Assembly: GCF_031143425.1 (NCBI RefSeq)
Contig: NC_090446.1
Location: 1,021,097,066-1,021,161,065, forward strand
Source: Pleurodeles waltl
Lineage: Eukaryota; Chordata; Amphibia; Caudata; Salamandridae
Length of the DNA stretch: 64,000 nt
Reading direction: 5' to 3'
A program made the position numbers and the translations under genes. This document shows positions 1 to 10,188 of the stretch, one piece after another; positions within the stretch are counted from its first letter, which is position 1, and each line of letters begins with the position of its first letter. The notes under the pieces were generated by a model. It made no database searches, had not been told where the DNA came from, and saw only the letters and a list, made by a program, of their open reading frames with translations.

Positions 1-270
1 AAAGCTTTTCAAGTTGTAAAAGTTCTCCAATAGGTAGTGAAGCTTAAATCTTTTCTGGATTTACAGGCTGTGCATTTTTCCGCTATCTATTGGTTGGTTT
101 ACGGGTCCAACGTAAAACCAAATCTGTTCAGCTGTGCATCACGACAGGGAATAGCAAAGGAAAACTGTTTTTGGAGTGGAAAACATATTCTGAGGAACTG
201 TTAAAAAAAATCAACATATCACATGACCAAAACAAGCGACTTCCAAGTAGAATGCTATAAAACAGAGCAG

Positions 271-276
271 TTTATT
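271..276 (-). terminator. Candidate polyadenylation signal (distal)
   Basis: AATAAA on the minus strand, about 2.7 kb after the map2k6 stop. Usage is unverified. Confidence 0.3.
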
Positions 277-1014
277 GCAATACTGCTATTGATCAGACAC
301 TAATACTATTCTCCTTGTCTTGGACTTTTAAGAAAAAGCAAAGATCTTGCATAGCGTTTAGCAAAATCACTCTATTACGTTTTGAGCAATAGAGGAACCA
401 AATCCTGTACAAGAAGAAAAATGCTATCATTCCTGGGATGAGCTGCAGAGCACAACTCGATAAAACGGAGCTGAAGGCTGCGGAATATGGTAGATGCTCT
501 CCGTTTGTTGAATAAACAACACTGTAATTGTTGAAAAAATGATGTTCAAGTATCGAGTTTCTTTGAATTAAAATGATTCTATAGTCATACAAAAAATACA
601 TCCAGCTAGCGACGCCTTGTCTTAACACTTGAGTGATGCAGGACATCCTAGCAAACCCTCTATCATTAGCTTCCGCTTTTATCACACTCCTAAAGCTCAT
701 GCACCTAATAAAGGTGCTCAAAAGACGTTCAAGGTTAATAATGCTATTGAAAGAGGCACTCTTGGCTTCAACGAGATCCCTGGAGCTGTTCCTTCAGAGG
801 CTATAAATGAGGTATAAACTGTACACCCCTGAAGATGTATCATAAAACTGACAATATACCGTTGGGAACGAATTTATCATCTTTGCACAACCCTCAGCCA
901 GACTGATTTAAAAATGAAAACAGGCACTCCACACCATTGCATTTGGAACTATACCCTCTATGTCCTCTCAATTCGAAAATAACATTATTTACAAAAGCGG
1001 CTCTCAAATCCTCT

Positions 1015-1020
1015 TTTATT
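1015..1020 (-). terminator. Candidate polyadenylation signal (proximal)
   Basis: AATAAA on the minus strand, about 2.0 kb after the map2k6 stop. Usage is unverified. Confidence 0.3.
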
Positions 1021-3015
1021 TTGTCCCGTAGGTGAACTGAAATCAAGCTCACGCCGCTCCCGCCCCAGCCCCAATGCATTCCTTAAACAAAAATAATAGA
1101 GCAGACATTAAAATCAAATGAATCCTCAACGATTGAATATTTTTGTTTTTCACGCTATATATGTTTGAAAGGGCCGCGAGAAAACCAGTGAAAGAACACT
1201 GCCTGTGACTCATTCTTCGGCAACAACCACACTGCCTGGACGTGTGGGAGGAACTGGGGATGACGGGCCAAAGCCTTGTGTCCGTCGGTCACTATGCTCC
1301 ACCCTTATAAAGCTATCATCCATCCTGGAATCTCTAGCTGTGCTCGAAGACCGGTTCTCACTGCACTCTCTCTCACAATTACACCAGCCAACGTTTTCAC
1401 ATAAATATTAAAAATAAAGGAACAACGTACACACCCAACCTCACCTCAAAGCTACTACTGCATAGACGACTGCGACACAAGCATTCTCTTTGAAGGGTGA
1501 GGGGAGATCTGGGGACAGCGTCATGTGATTTTGAAGCGGAAGACGAGGCTTTCACTCCACCAGCCCTCCCCGCAGACACACATACCCCGTCCCCCCTCAA
1601 ATGGCCTACGTGATCTGATGCAACAAATGGATTTACAGGTACTAACAGCGCAGGCTATGTACTTGCGAATTAAATGTCACTGAGATCCACCTGCGCCCTA
1701 GTCCGTAGTAGAAATTACTTAATATTTACTAGTCGCATAAAGCCATTGTGTCAGACTCACAAGCAATCATGTGTAAATGAAAGGGCTGTGCTTATAAGAC
1801 AATGACCACAAGTAAAAAATAAATACGAATGAGGGATCCAGGGCACACATCTTCGGCAACAGGCACTTGAAGTTACTGTTAACAAAAATACGTACTGCAT
1901 GTATGTTTGTGGTGTTTCTGGTATTTTTGCAGCTGGAGCACAAAGAGCCCACAGTGAAAGATAAGAACACAACAAAGTAAGTCACATTATGAGAGTTGGC
2001 TGTGACAGAGGTAGAGGCATGCTTAAATGTACATATCTGCAGAGGAAATGACATCACTGATGCAGTGATCCAGCAGCATCGCAGCGCCAACAGTGTGAAA
2101 AACATGCACAAGAAAGACAAAGTGATACTGGTCACATTAGTGGCAACATTGCACGCTAGCCATAGGGGAAGTGACATCACTGACTGTGAGCAATGAACAA
2201 TTCACGCACAAAGTTAAGAGACATCACAGAGCCTGCCGTGAGAGACCTGCAAGCAAAGTACTATAAGGAGAGAAGAGACCACTAACAACCAGCAGCAGAG
2301 GGTAAAATGCAAACGAAGTTAGAAGAAAGGTGCATCCCCAAGAGCTAGCTGCGGGAGAGCAGAGAGCACGCCTCAAAGAGAGGGAAGTGACCAAGCTCAG
2401 CTCGCAGTGACAGCAGCAAACACCACAGCGGAGTATTTGTTACTGCTGGCAGCTTTCAGTGACAGAGCAGCATATAGAGAACTATGTGGTGAGTAAGTGA
2501 CATCACTGAAAGCTATCAAAGCAGCATAGGTAGAACTAAACTTAGAAAGCGTTACTGGAAACAGCTCCGAGTAACCGTCATGTAGATACACTAATGTCAC
2601 GAGTGATGCAGCGCCTACAATGGTATCCCCCAATCCCAAACACAGGTAACCTACGAGAGTACAGAAAAGGGTAAACAAAACATCTCTAAACTGATATCCT
2701 AAACTAAAACTAGAGAACGAGAGTTATGTGCAAGACTTTAAATACATGACCGGGCGCACTTGGAAATTCATGTTCAGTAAATAACAAATCATTCTCTGCT
2801 CCAAAGAGGGGCTGACCTTCTGCATAATTTAACTCCTCGGATCAGTTCTCTGAGTTCACCATAGAACCCCTACGTGATTGATATGAGATGTAGGATTATG
2901 CTCCTTCTCAAGTGTGCTTTTCGGAGAAAGCTCCTCAACCCCCACCCATTTCCCCACCCCGGCCCATAAATCAGCCAGGGTCCACAGGCAGGGAAGTCCA
3001 TTCACAAGTCTCTTT

Positions 3016-3093
3016 CTAGTCGCCAAGGATCTGCTTCACAAAAGAGGCCACGTCCGTCTCTTTGGATTCGTGCAGGGTGAAGAAAGGATGTTG
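3016..3093 (-). CDS. map2k6: Terminal coding exon of MAP kinase kinase 6
   Basis: Read on the minus strand, this stretch follows a good 3' splice site and encodes 25 residues and a TAG stop. It starts QHPFFTLHESKETD and ends FVKQILGD. This matches the extreme C-terminus of vertebrate MAP2K6, the dual-specificity kinase that activates p38 MAP kinases in stress signalling. The paralogue MAP2K3 is less similar here: it has a different HxxK segment and ends EDS rather than ILGD. The exon holds the end of kinase subdomain XI and the C-terminal tail with the DVD-like docking segment (ETDVASFVKQIL). It begins in phase 0 with CAA. No other map2k6 exon was found in the window, so upstream exons should lie beyond 64000. 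Seen: frame, stop and acceptor. Known: the family's C-terminus. Inferred: that this copy is the functional gene and not a retrocopy, which the intronic acceptor supports. Confidence 0.9.
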   Translation of the reverse strand, partial: QHPFFTLHESKETDVASFVKQILGD

Positions 3094-3118
3094 CTGTGGA
3101 CATAAAAAGAAAAAAAAG
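3094..3118 (-). other. 3' splice acceptor of the last map2k6 intron
   Basis: Immediately upstream of the exon on the minus strand is an AG preceded by a pyrimidine-rich run (TTTTTTTCTTTTTATGTCCA then CAG). The strong polypyrimidine tract and CAG fix the start of the terminal exon at 3093. The intron extends to larger coordinates and its donor is not in the window. Confidence 0.85.
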
Positions 3119-4139
3119 TTGGTTAACACGTTTAGATTACAAACCCGACCAGTTCAAAAGTATACAATTACTATCAAGCAAAGATTTAGTCACTCGTCAT
3201 TCCCCCTTCTTAATGTTTAAAGTGTAACTTTAAAGACCGTTGCTGCCAAATCCTTGTACACCTAGTACATGACAGACACGAATCAGATTTATCAATTATA
3301 TCTGGTAGAAAATGAGTAGATCAGAATGCTTCTGTTCCAAAAATCCTTGTAGAAAGTTAAATGTTGTCAAAATTTCAAACTAGAATTACATTGAGAAATT
3401 AGACATAAAATCCAGTTTATTAAGTGTAGAGATTATATTTAATATACCATTGATATTATATTTACTTATTCTTTAAAAAGAAAACAATTTAGCAAATAAA
3501 ATGATCAACTCATTTAGTAACAGCTCCAGCTAAATAGTGTGTTGCATCAACTATGCACGATATGAAAAGTTTTTGGAATAAGGGTGTGGTTAAGAGAAAG
3601 TGTGTTTTGTAGCTCAAGGATGGCAGGGCACAGAAGTCCCTAAATAAGTTTATACTCCAAACTGAAACTATTTTATATGGTTTCGGTTAAAGCAATGTAT
3701 TTACAAGATTTAAAATCGATCAAATAACATTACAAAACCTATCAAGAATATGATATGGAGAAATAGGTTGTGTTGATAGGTAGATATCTCCATTATACGT
3801 GCAAACATTCTGTTCCATTGATGACTACTCTAGTTATTGCTGCCAAAGACTCTCTTCGAAACAGATATTAACAGTCCTGCCGCCTTGTGGTTGGATTGGA
3901 AGCAGCCTATCAATGTAGCCAAAGTTCTGCATACCCTGGCCATGAGCATGTACAAGGCTTCGGTGAAAGACATGGGTATATCCTATTCTTATGCGCCATT
4001 CCTCCCTCTCTAATTTCTATTCTTCTTGAGCATATTAGTAAGCACAACTGGGGTGCTGATGGGCGTGCCTCAGAAATAGGGGAGTACACAGGGAGTTGAG
4101 TGGTTCACAACAGATTCAAAAGCCAATGGCATAAAATTC
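3119..4139. other. Intron sequence, no feature recognised
   Basis: AT-rich intronic DNA next to the terminal exon. I see no exon, repeat family or RNA gene in it. Confidence 0.5.
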
Positions 4140-4690
4140 GAGGCACTAGTCCAGGGGGGGGGGTTCCTCCGTTAGGGTGGAGAAGCGTCAACTCCCCCCG
4201 CCACCCTGCCAGCAGCAGAAGCTGCAAAACTTTCACAAGGGGATAATAAACAATGTTTACTCAAGCTCATCATCAACAAGGCAGAAGTAGTGATCTCTGG
4301 CAAGAAAACCTCAAGAAAAACTGGAGGCTGGCCAAACCTGGATCCACACCCAGGACCTCTGCCAGACACCTTGGAATTATCATTGACAGCAAATTGGACA
4401 CGGTGGTGCAGCTGCACCCAGGGGTCAAGACCTCGTCAGAGGTTCTTGGTCTCGCCAGCCCCAAATGCCACTGAAGGTCCACGTCCTGGAGGGAAGCCTC
4501 ATTGGAGGTTCCCCGTGCTGCTGGACCCTTCGCCTGCTGTGCCAAGGGGGCCCTCTATAGAAGCAGAGGGGGTGTGTGCCATCTCCCTCCTCACAACCAT
4601 AAAATGGCACCCGTTTAAGTGCAGAGGAGCGAAGGGGCCCCCCAGTTTTCTTCATGGCACTGAAGGAGCCTTCATTATAAAAATAAAATA
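4140..4690 (+). repeat. Chimeric interspersed repeat containing a captured LINE segment
   Basis: The block has a G-run and GC-rich left part, a 140-bp middle (4260-4399) nearly identical and without gaps to 6396-6535 in the LINE further right, and an unrelated right part. The right part ends in an A-rich tail (AAAATAAAATAAAAAAAA) like that of a retroposed transcript. The middle is a piece of LINE reverse transcriptase. The outer parts are not recognised. Open frames here are low-quality and I do not call a gene. Confidence 0.5.
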
Positions 4691-4702
4691 AAAAAAAGTA
4701 CT

Positions 4703-5313
4703 TTGAATGGCCAAATGTTCTTTATGAATTCTCTGGGAATGTGATGCTAACCTGTTTCTTATAATTTGCCATATATTTGCTAATGTTCCTTTTATGGACA
4801 TTCTATGCTAATATGTTTTCATGACTTGCCATACGTTTTCTAATATTTCTGGTATGGGCATTTATGATACTTTTATGACAAGTGCATTTCTATAGTAAAG
4901 TTTTCCTGACTACTGCTTAGGTTGCAGAATAATAAGTAACCTGTGTGTTATGTGTGACTACTGCTGGTTTCTGTAGAGTAACAGTATTGTGTAATGTTCT
5001 GACAACTGCTTGGGTAGCAGGGTATTACTGACATGTTGTGTTTGGTCTAATAATGTTGTGTACAATACAGTTTATTTTGATATAACTTGGTGTTGTGTTT
5101 CCTTTGTGGTTGGGACAGTGTGTCACGTGTTGTGTGTGCTGTGCAAACACTTTACACATTGCCTCTGGGATACGCTTGACTGCTCATGCCAAGCTACCAA
5201 GGGGGTGAGCAGGGGTTATCTTGGGTGTGTAACTCCCTTACCCTGACTAGAGTGGATGGGATCTGCCTAGCTTAGGAGCATACCCTAGCCAACCAGAAAC
5301 CCCATTTCTAACA
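4703..5313 (-). mobile_element. LTR-like fragment
   Basis: The right edge ends CCCCATTTCTAACA, so on the minus strand the block begins TGTTAGAAATGGGG, as an LTR would. The body is TG-rich with repeated motifs (CTGACTACTGCTTAGG, CTGACAACTGCTTGGG). I found no target duplication and no partner LTR, and the left edge is uncertain. It could be a truncated solo LTR of a gypsy-type element. This is recognition by pattern only. Confidence 0.4.
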
Positions 5314-5649
5314 ATTATGAGTATGTATGGTTGGTGACTACTTTGCTACTTTACAACTGTTCTCTGTAGAAATGCTGCATAGAAAAGGCAACAGTTGTAC
5401 CTTTCTTATAGGTGGTCAAGGATGATCGTGAAGCTGGAAATTGGTATGAACAGAAGCAGGTTCGTATGCCAAGTGAAATTTAGCTTACTAGTCAATTGTT
5501 TTTATTCTTTCCAATAAAGAGGTTGTGTTAATGTCACCAAAAATATTTTGTGCAGTCAAAGGAGAAGCCGACAGTCACTCTGAAATCCAAAATGTGAAGG
5601 AAACATGACGACGCTGACTGAGTTTAAGAAACAGAGTAGATTGAAGAAC
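5314..5649. other. Unassigned intronic spacer
   Basis: Nothing recognisable between the LTR-like fragment and the LINE. Confidence 0.4.
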
Positions 5650-7080
5650 TGACCCTTGCCCCCACCATGCCTTTACCAAAGGACTCCAAATAAACGCTGA
5701 AGTACAGACATCCATCTTCAATCCTACAATGACTCAGGCACATTCCCAGACACCTAGAAACAAGCGAGCCATAACCCTGTTCAGGAAACCATCTGCTGAC
5801 ACAGCCACACTTTCCAACTACAGACTTATCTCCCTCCTGCCATACTCAGCAAAGCCTTTCGAGAAACTAATCAACCTAAGTCTCCCTGACCACTGAGCAA
5901 CCACCAGCTCCTTGATACCAGTCATGATTCAGGGCTAACAAAAGTACAGAAACAGCATTCATCGCCATCTCTGATGACATCTGAATGATCCTTAACAGAG
6001 GAGACATGGCAGCTCTCATTCTCCTGGTCCGCTCTGCAGGATTCGACAGTCTCACATCCATCCTCATCTAGCACCTGCACAAGATTGGCATGACAGGAAC
6101 TGCTCTCTGTTGGATCTGCTCCTTCTTAATGGCAACAACATAAGCTGTCAGTGAGGTGCTTTACTCCTCAGAAGCCAGCAGGCTTATTTGCTGAGTGAAA
6201 AAAGTTTCACTGTTTAACCCCACCCTCTTCAATGCATACATGATCCCTTTGGCCAACATCATCTGTGCACACAAAACAAACCTACTCTCCTACGCCAACA
6301 ACATGCAACTCACACTCTCCCTCTTAGTTGAGGCCCCCAACAAGAAACAAGTTCACCGTCTGCATGATTGAAGTTGCCAACTGAATGAAAACTGTCTCAA
6401 GCTCATCATCAACAAGGCAGAAGTAGTAATCTCTGGCAAGAAAAACTCAAGAAAAACTGGAGGTTGGCCAAACCTGGATCCACACCCAGGACCTCTGCCA
6501 GACACCTTGGAATTATCATTGACAGCAAATTGGACCAGACAACAAAAGTCATCATCTTCAGTGCATCCTGCTCACACACCCTGAAGACGCTGAGGAAGAT
6601 CTTCATATGGCTCCCATGCAACACTAGAAAAACTATCATTCATGCCCTATTCAGCAGCAAGTTGGACTAGGGGAACACCTTCTATATCTGAGTCACCAAG
6701 CACTACAAACTATTAAGAACTTGGCAGCCGGACGCATCCTCAACCTCCTACACAGAAATCACATCACACCACACCTCAGGAAGCTCCACTGGCTCCCAAT
6801 GCACAAAGACGCTCAATTCAAACTCCACACATTCAAGGCACTGGACAACTTAAGCCCCACCTACCATAACAGTCACATCTTCTACCAGCTACTCAGAGCC
6901 CTCTGCAGGACTCCTTCTTGCACTTATCCTATGCATACACAGAACAAGATCAGGAGGATCAGCGTTCGCTTACAATGCTCTCAAAGCATAGAATGGTCTC
7001 TCACTCCACCTCAGAGCCTCTTCCTCTCTTCTTGAATTCTGGAAGAAGCTGAAGACCTGGCTCATCAATTAACCAAACTA
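5650..7080 (+). mobile_element. Decayed CR1/L2-type LINE, reverse transcriptase to C-terminus
   Basis: Three-frame reading of the plus strand gives the blocks of a non-LTR retrotransposon polymerase in order. They include a segment like NYRLISLLPYSAKPFEKLIN (5815-5875), a segment like STETAFIAISDDI (about 5945-5985), the active-site region near 6290 reading LLSYANNMQL, then CLKLIINKAEVV (about 6390-6430), HLGIIIDSKLD (6501-6535), HALFSSKLD (about 6640-6670), ITPHLRKLHWLP (about 6760-6810) and a terminal LKTWLIN. The catalytic YADD is YANN, and there are stops and frameshifts between the blocks, so the copy is dead. Family choice (CR1/L2/Rex1 clade) is from the block pattern. The 5' part is missing. 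Confidence 0.75.
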
Positions 7081-7466
7081 CCATGGGCAAGGCTACATCT
7101 ACAAACCTTCTCAGCGTAAGGTTACTCTTGCAGGTTGTTGGGGTGCTTTTAAGATACACATAACAGGTAACACTAGGCCATTGTTTGTTCAAGTACATCT
7201 ACTTTTCTCTATGTAGCTTCACATAAGGCTTATCTGTTGAAAGGGCGTGCAGCACACTGATGCAAAGTAAAGAAGTGTAGACAACTAGAAAGACTTCCAG
7301 GATAGTTTAAGTCAAACATTTAAAAAAGAAGTGGACTAACGGGTACGGATAACCAACACTTCATGATGAAGAAACTAGAGACAGCAGGTCTTTTGAACCT
7401 TCCACAAGGCTACAATGAATCTGAAATACTCATGTTCTGTATTCTGCAGATACGCTAAACGAAGAT
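7081..7466. other. Spacer before the Gmr1-like insertion
   Basis: No gene or repeat recognised. It ends in the left target-site copy AAGAT (7462-7466). Confidence 0.4.
7462..7466. repeat. Target-site duplication, left copy
   Basis: AAGAT directly before the left LTR; identical to 17917-17921. Confidence 0.9.
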
Positions 7467-10157
7467 TGTAGGAAGTTGGCTCTGTATGTGCTATTTCAAA
7501 GTAAGGAATAGCATGCACAGAGTCCAAGGGTTCCCCTTAGAGGTAAAATAGTGGTAAAAAGAGATAATACTAATGCTCTATTTTGTGGTAGTGTGGTCGA
7601 GCAGTAGGCTTATCCAAGGAGTAGTGTTAAGCATTTGTTGTACATACACATAGACAATAAATGAGGTACACACACTCAGAGACAAATCCAGCCAATAGGT
7701 TTTGTATAGAAAAGTATCTTTTCTTAGTTTATTTTAAGAACCACAGGTTCAAATTTAACATGTAATATCTTGTTTGAAAGGTATTGCAGGTAAGTACATT
7801 AGGAACTTTGAATCATTTCAATTGCATGTATACTTTTCAAGTTATTCACAAATAGCTATTTCAAAAGTGGACACAGTGCAATTTTCACAGTTCCTGGGGG
7901 AGGTAAGTTTTTGTTAGTTTTACCAGGTAAGTAAGACACTTACAGGGTTCAGTTCTTGGTCCAAGGTAGCCCACCGTTGGGGGTTCAGAGCAACGCCAAA
8001 GTTACCACACCAGCAGCTCAGGGCCGGTCAGGTGCAGAGTTCAAAGTGGTGCCCAAAACGCATAGGCTTCAATGGAGAGAAGGGGGTGCCCCGGTTCCAG
8101 TCTGCCAGCAGGTAAGTACCCGCGTCTTCGGAGGGCAGACCAGGGGGGTTTTGTAGGGCACCGGGGGGGACACAAGCCCACACAGAAATTTCACCCTCAG
8201 CGGCGCGGGGGCGGCCGGGTGCAGTGTTAGAACAAGCGTCGGGTTCGCAATGGAAGTCAATGAGAGATCAAGGGATCTCTTCAGCGCTGCAGGCAGGCAA
8301 GGGGAGGCTTCCTCGGGGAAACCTCCACTTGGGCAAGGGAGAGGGACTCCTGGGGGTCACTTCTGCAGTGAAAGTCCGGTCCTTCAGGTCCTGGGGGCTG
8401 CGGGTGCAGGGTCTTTTCCAGGCGTCGGGACTTAGGTTTCAGAGAGTCGCGGTCAGGGGAAGCCTCGGGATTCCCTCTGCAGGCGGCGCTGTGGGGGGTC
8501 AGGGGGGACAGGTTTTGGTACTCACAGTCGTAGAGTAGTCCGGGGGTCCTCCCTGAGGTGTTGGTCCTCCACCAGCCGAGTCGGGGTCGCCGGGTGCAGT
8601 GTTGCAAGTCTCACGCTTCTCGCGGGGAGATTGCAGGGTTCTTTAAAGCTGCTTCTTTGGATAAAGTTGCAGTCTTTTTGGAGCAGGTCCGCTGTCCTCG
8701 GGAGTTTCTTGTCGTTGTCGAAGCAGGGCAGTCCTCAGAGGATTCAGAGGTCGCTGGTCCCTTTGGAAGGCGTCGCTGGAGCAGAGTTCTTTGGAAGGCA
8801 GGAGACAGGCCGGTGAGTTTCTGGAGCCAAGGCAGTTGTTGTCTTCTGGTCTTCCTCTGCAGGGGTTTTCAGCTGGGCAGTCCTTCTTCTTGTTGTTGCA
8901 GGAATCTAATTTCTAGGTTCAGGGAGAGCCCTTAAATACTAAATTTAAGGGCGTGTTTAGGTCTGGGGGGTTAGTAGCCAATGGCTACTAGCCCTGAGGG
9001 TGAGTACACCCTCTTTGTGCCTCCTCCCAAGGGGAGGGGGTCACATCCCTAATCCTATTGGGGGAATCCTCCATCTGCAAGATGGAGGATTTCTAAAAGT
9101 TAGAGTCACCTCAGCTCAGGACACCTTAGGGGCTGTCCTGACTGGCCAGTGACTCCTCCTTGTTATTCTCATTATTTTCTCCGGCCTTGCCGCCAAAAGT
9201 GGGGGCCGGGGCCGGGGCCGGAGGGGGCGGGCAACTCCACTAGCTGGAGTGTCCTGCGGTGCTGTGACAAAGGGGTGAGCCTTTGAGGCTCACCGCCAGG
9301 TGTTACAGCTCCTGCCTGGGGGAGGTGTTAGCATCTCCACCCAGTGCAGGCTTTGTTACTGGCCTCAGAGTGACAAAGGCACTCTCCCCATGGGGCCAGC
9401 AACATGTCTCTAGTGTGGCAGGCTGCTGGGACCAGTCAGCCTACACAGATAGTCGGTTAAGTTTCAGGGGGCACCTCTAAGGTGCCCTCTGTGGTGTATT
9501 TTACAATAAAATGTACACTGGCATCAGTGTGCATTTATTGTGCTGAGAAGTTTGATACCAAACTTCCCAGTTTTCAGTGTAGCCATTATGGTGCTGTGGA
9601 GTTCGTGTAAAACAGACTCCCAGACCATATACTCTTATGGCTACCCTGCACTTACAATGTCTAAGGTTTTGCTTAGACACTGTAGGGGCACAGTGCTCAT
9701 GCACTGGTACCCTCACCTATGGTATAGTGCACCCTGCCTTAGGGCTGTAAGGCCTGCTAGAGGGGTGTCTTACCTATACTGCATAGGCAGTGAGAGGCTG
9801 GCATGGCACCCTGAGGGGAGTGCCATGTCGACTTACTCATTTTGTTCTCCCTAGCACACACAAGCTGGTAAGCAGTGTGTCTGTGCTGGGTGAGGGGTCT
9901 CTAGGGTGGCATAATACATGCTGCAGCCCTTAGAGACCTTCCCTGGCATCAGGGCCCTTGGTACCTAAGGTACCAGTTACAAGGGGCTTATCTGGGTGCC
10001 AGGGTGGGCCAATTGTGGAATCAAAAGTACAGGTTAGGGAAAGAACACTGGTGCTGGGGCCTGGTTAGCAGGCCTCAGCACACTCTCAATTCAAAACATA
10101 GCATCAGCAAAGGCAAAAAGTCAGGGGGTAACCATGCCAAGGAGGCATTTCCTTACA
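7467..10157 (-). repeat. 3' LTR of the Gmr1-like element
   Basis: 2691 bp, almost identical to 15235-17916. Small differences include a longer GGGGCC run near 9200, a 1-bp indel near 8925 and a short indel near 8153. GC-rich tracts occupy roughly 7970-9260. Open frames inside are not conserved between the two copies (the longest in the right LTR is split here), so I treat them as non-coding. A minus-strand AATAAA lies near 9534. Confidence 0.92.
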
Positions 10158-10183
10158 CAACCCCCCCCCCAAACGAAAGAGGA
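10158..10183 (-). other. Polypurine tract
   Basis: The minus strand has a purine-rich stretch with a run of about 12 G residues directly before the 3' LTR, as expected for plus-strand priming. It sits between the stop codon (10189) and the LTR (10157). Confidence 0.7.
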
Positions 10184-10188
10184 TGAGA

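Larger units (their letters stand above)
1..3015 (-). other. map2k6 3' untranslated region and downstream flank
   Basis: The region follows the map2k6 stop codon on the minus strand. It is non-repetitive by eye, of mixed AT content, and every open frame in it is short and unrecognised. I infer that at least the part next to the exon is 3' UTR. Where the transcript ends cannot be decided from sequence alone; two AATAAA hexamers on the minus strand (1015-1020 and 271-276) are candidates. I recognise no transposable element here, in contrast with the rest of the window. Confidence 0.5.

Noticed and set aside
293..721. 142-codon minus-strand open frame
   Set aside because: No recognisable motif; it lies in the downstream region of map2k6 and its composition looks like chance.
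3887..4099. Possible further map2k6 exon close to the terminal exon
   Set aside because: Wrong strand for map2k6, no kinase motif and no splice sites fitting the gene.
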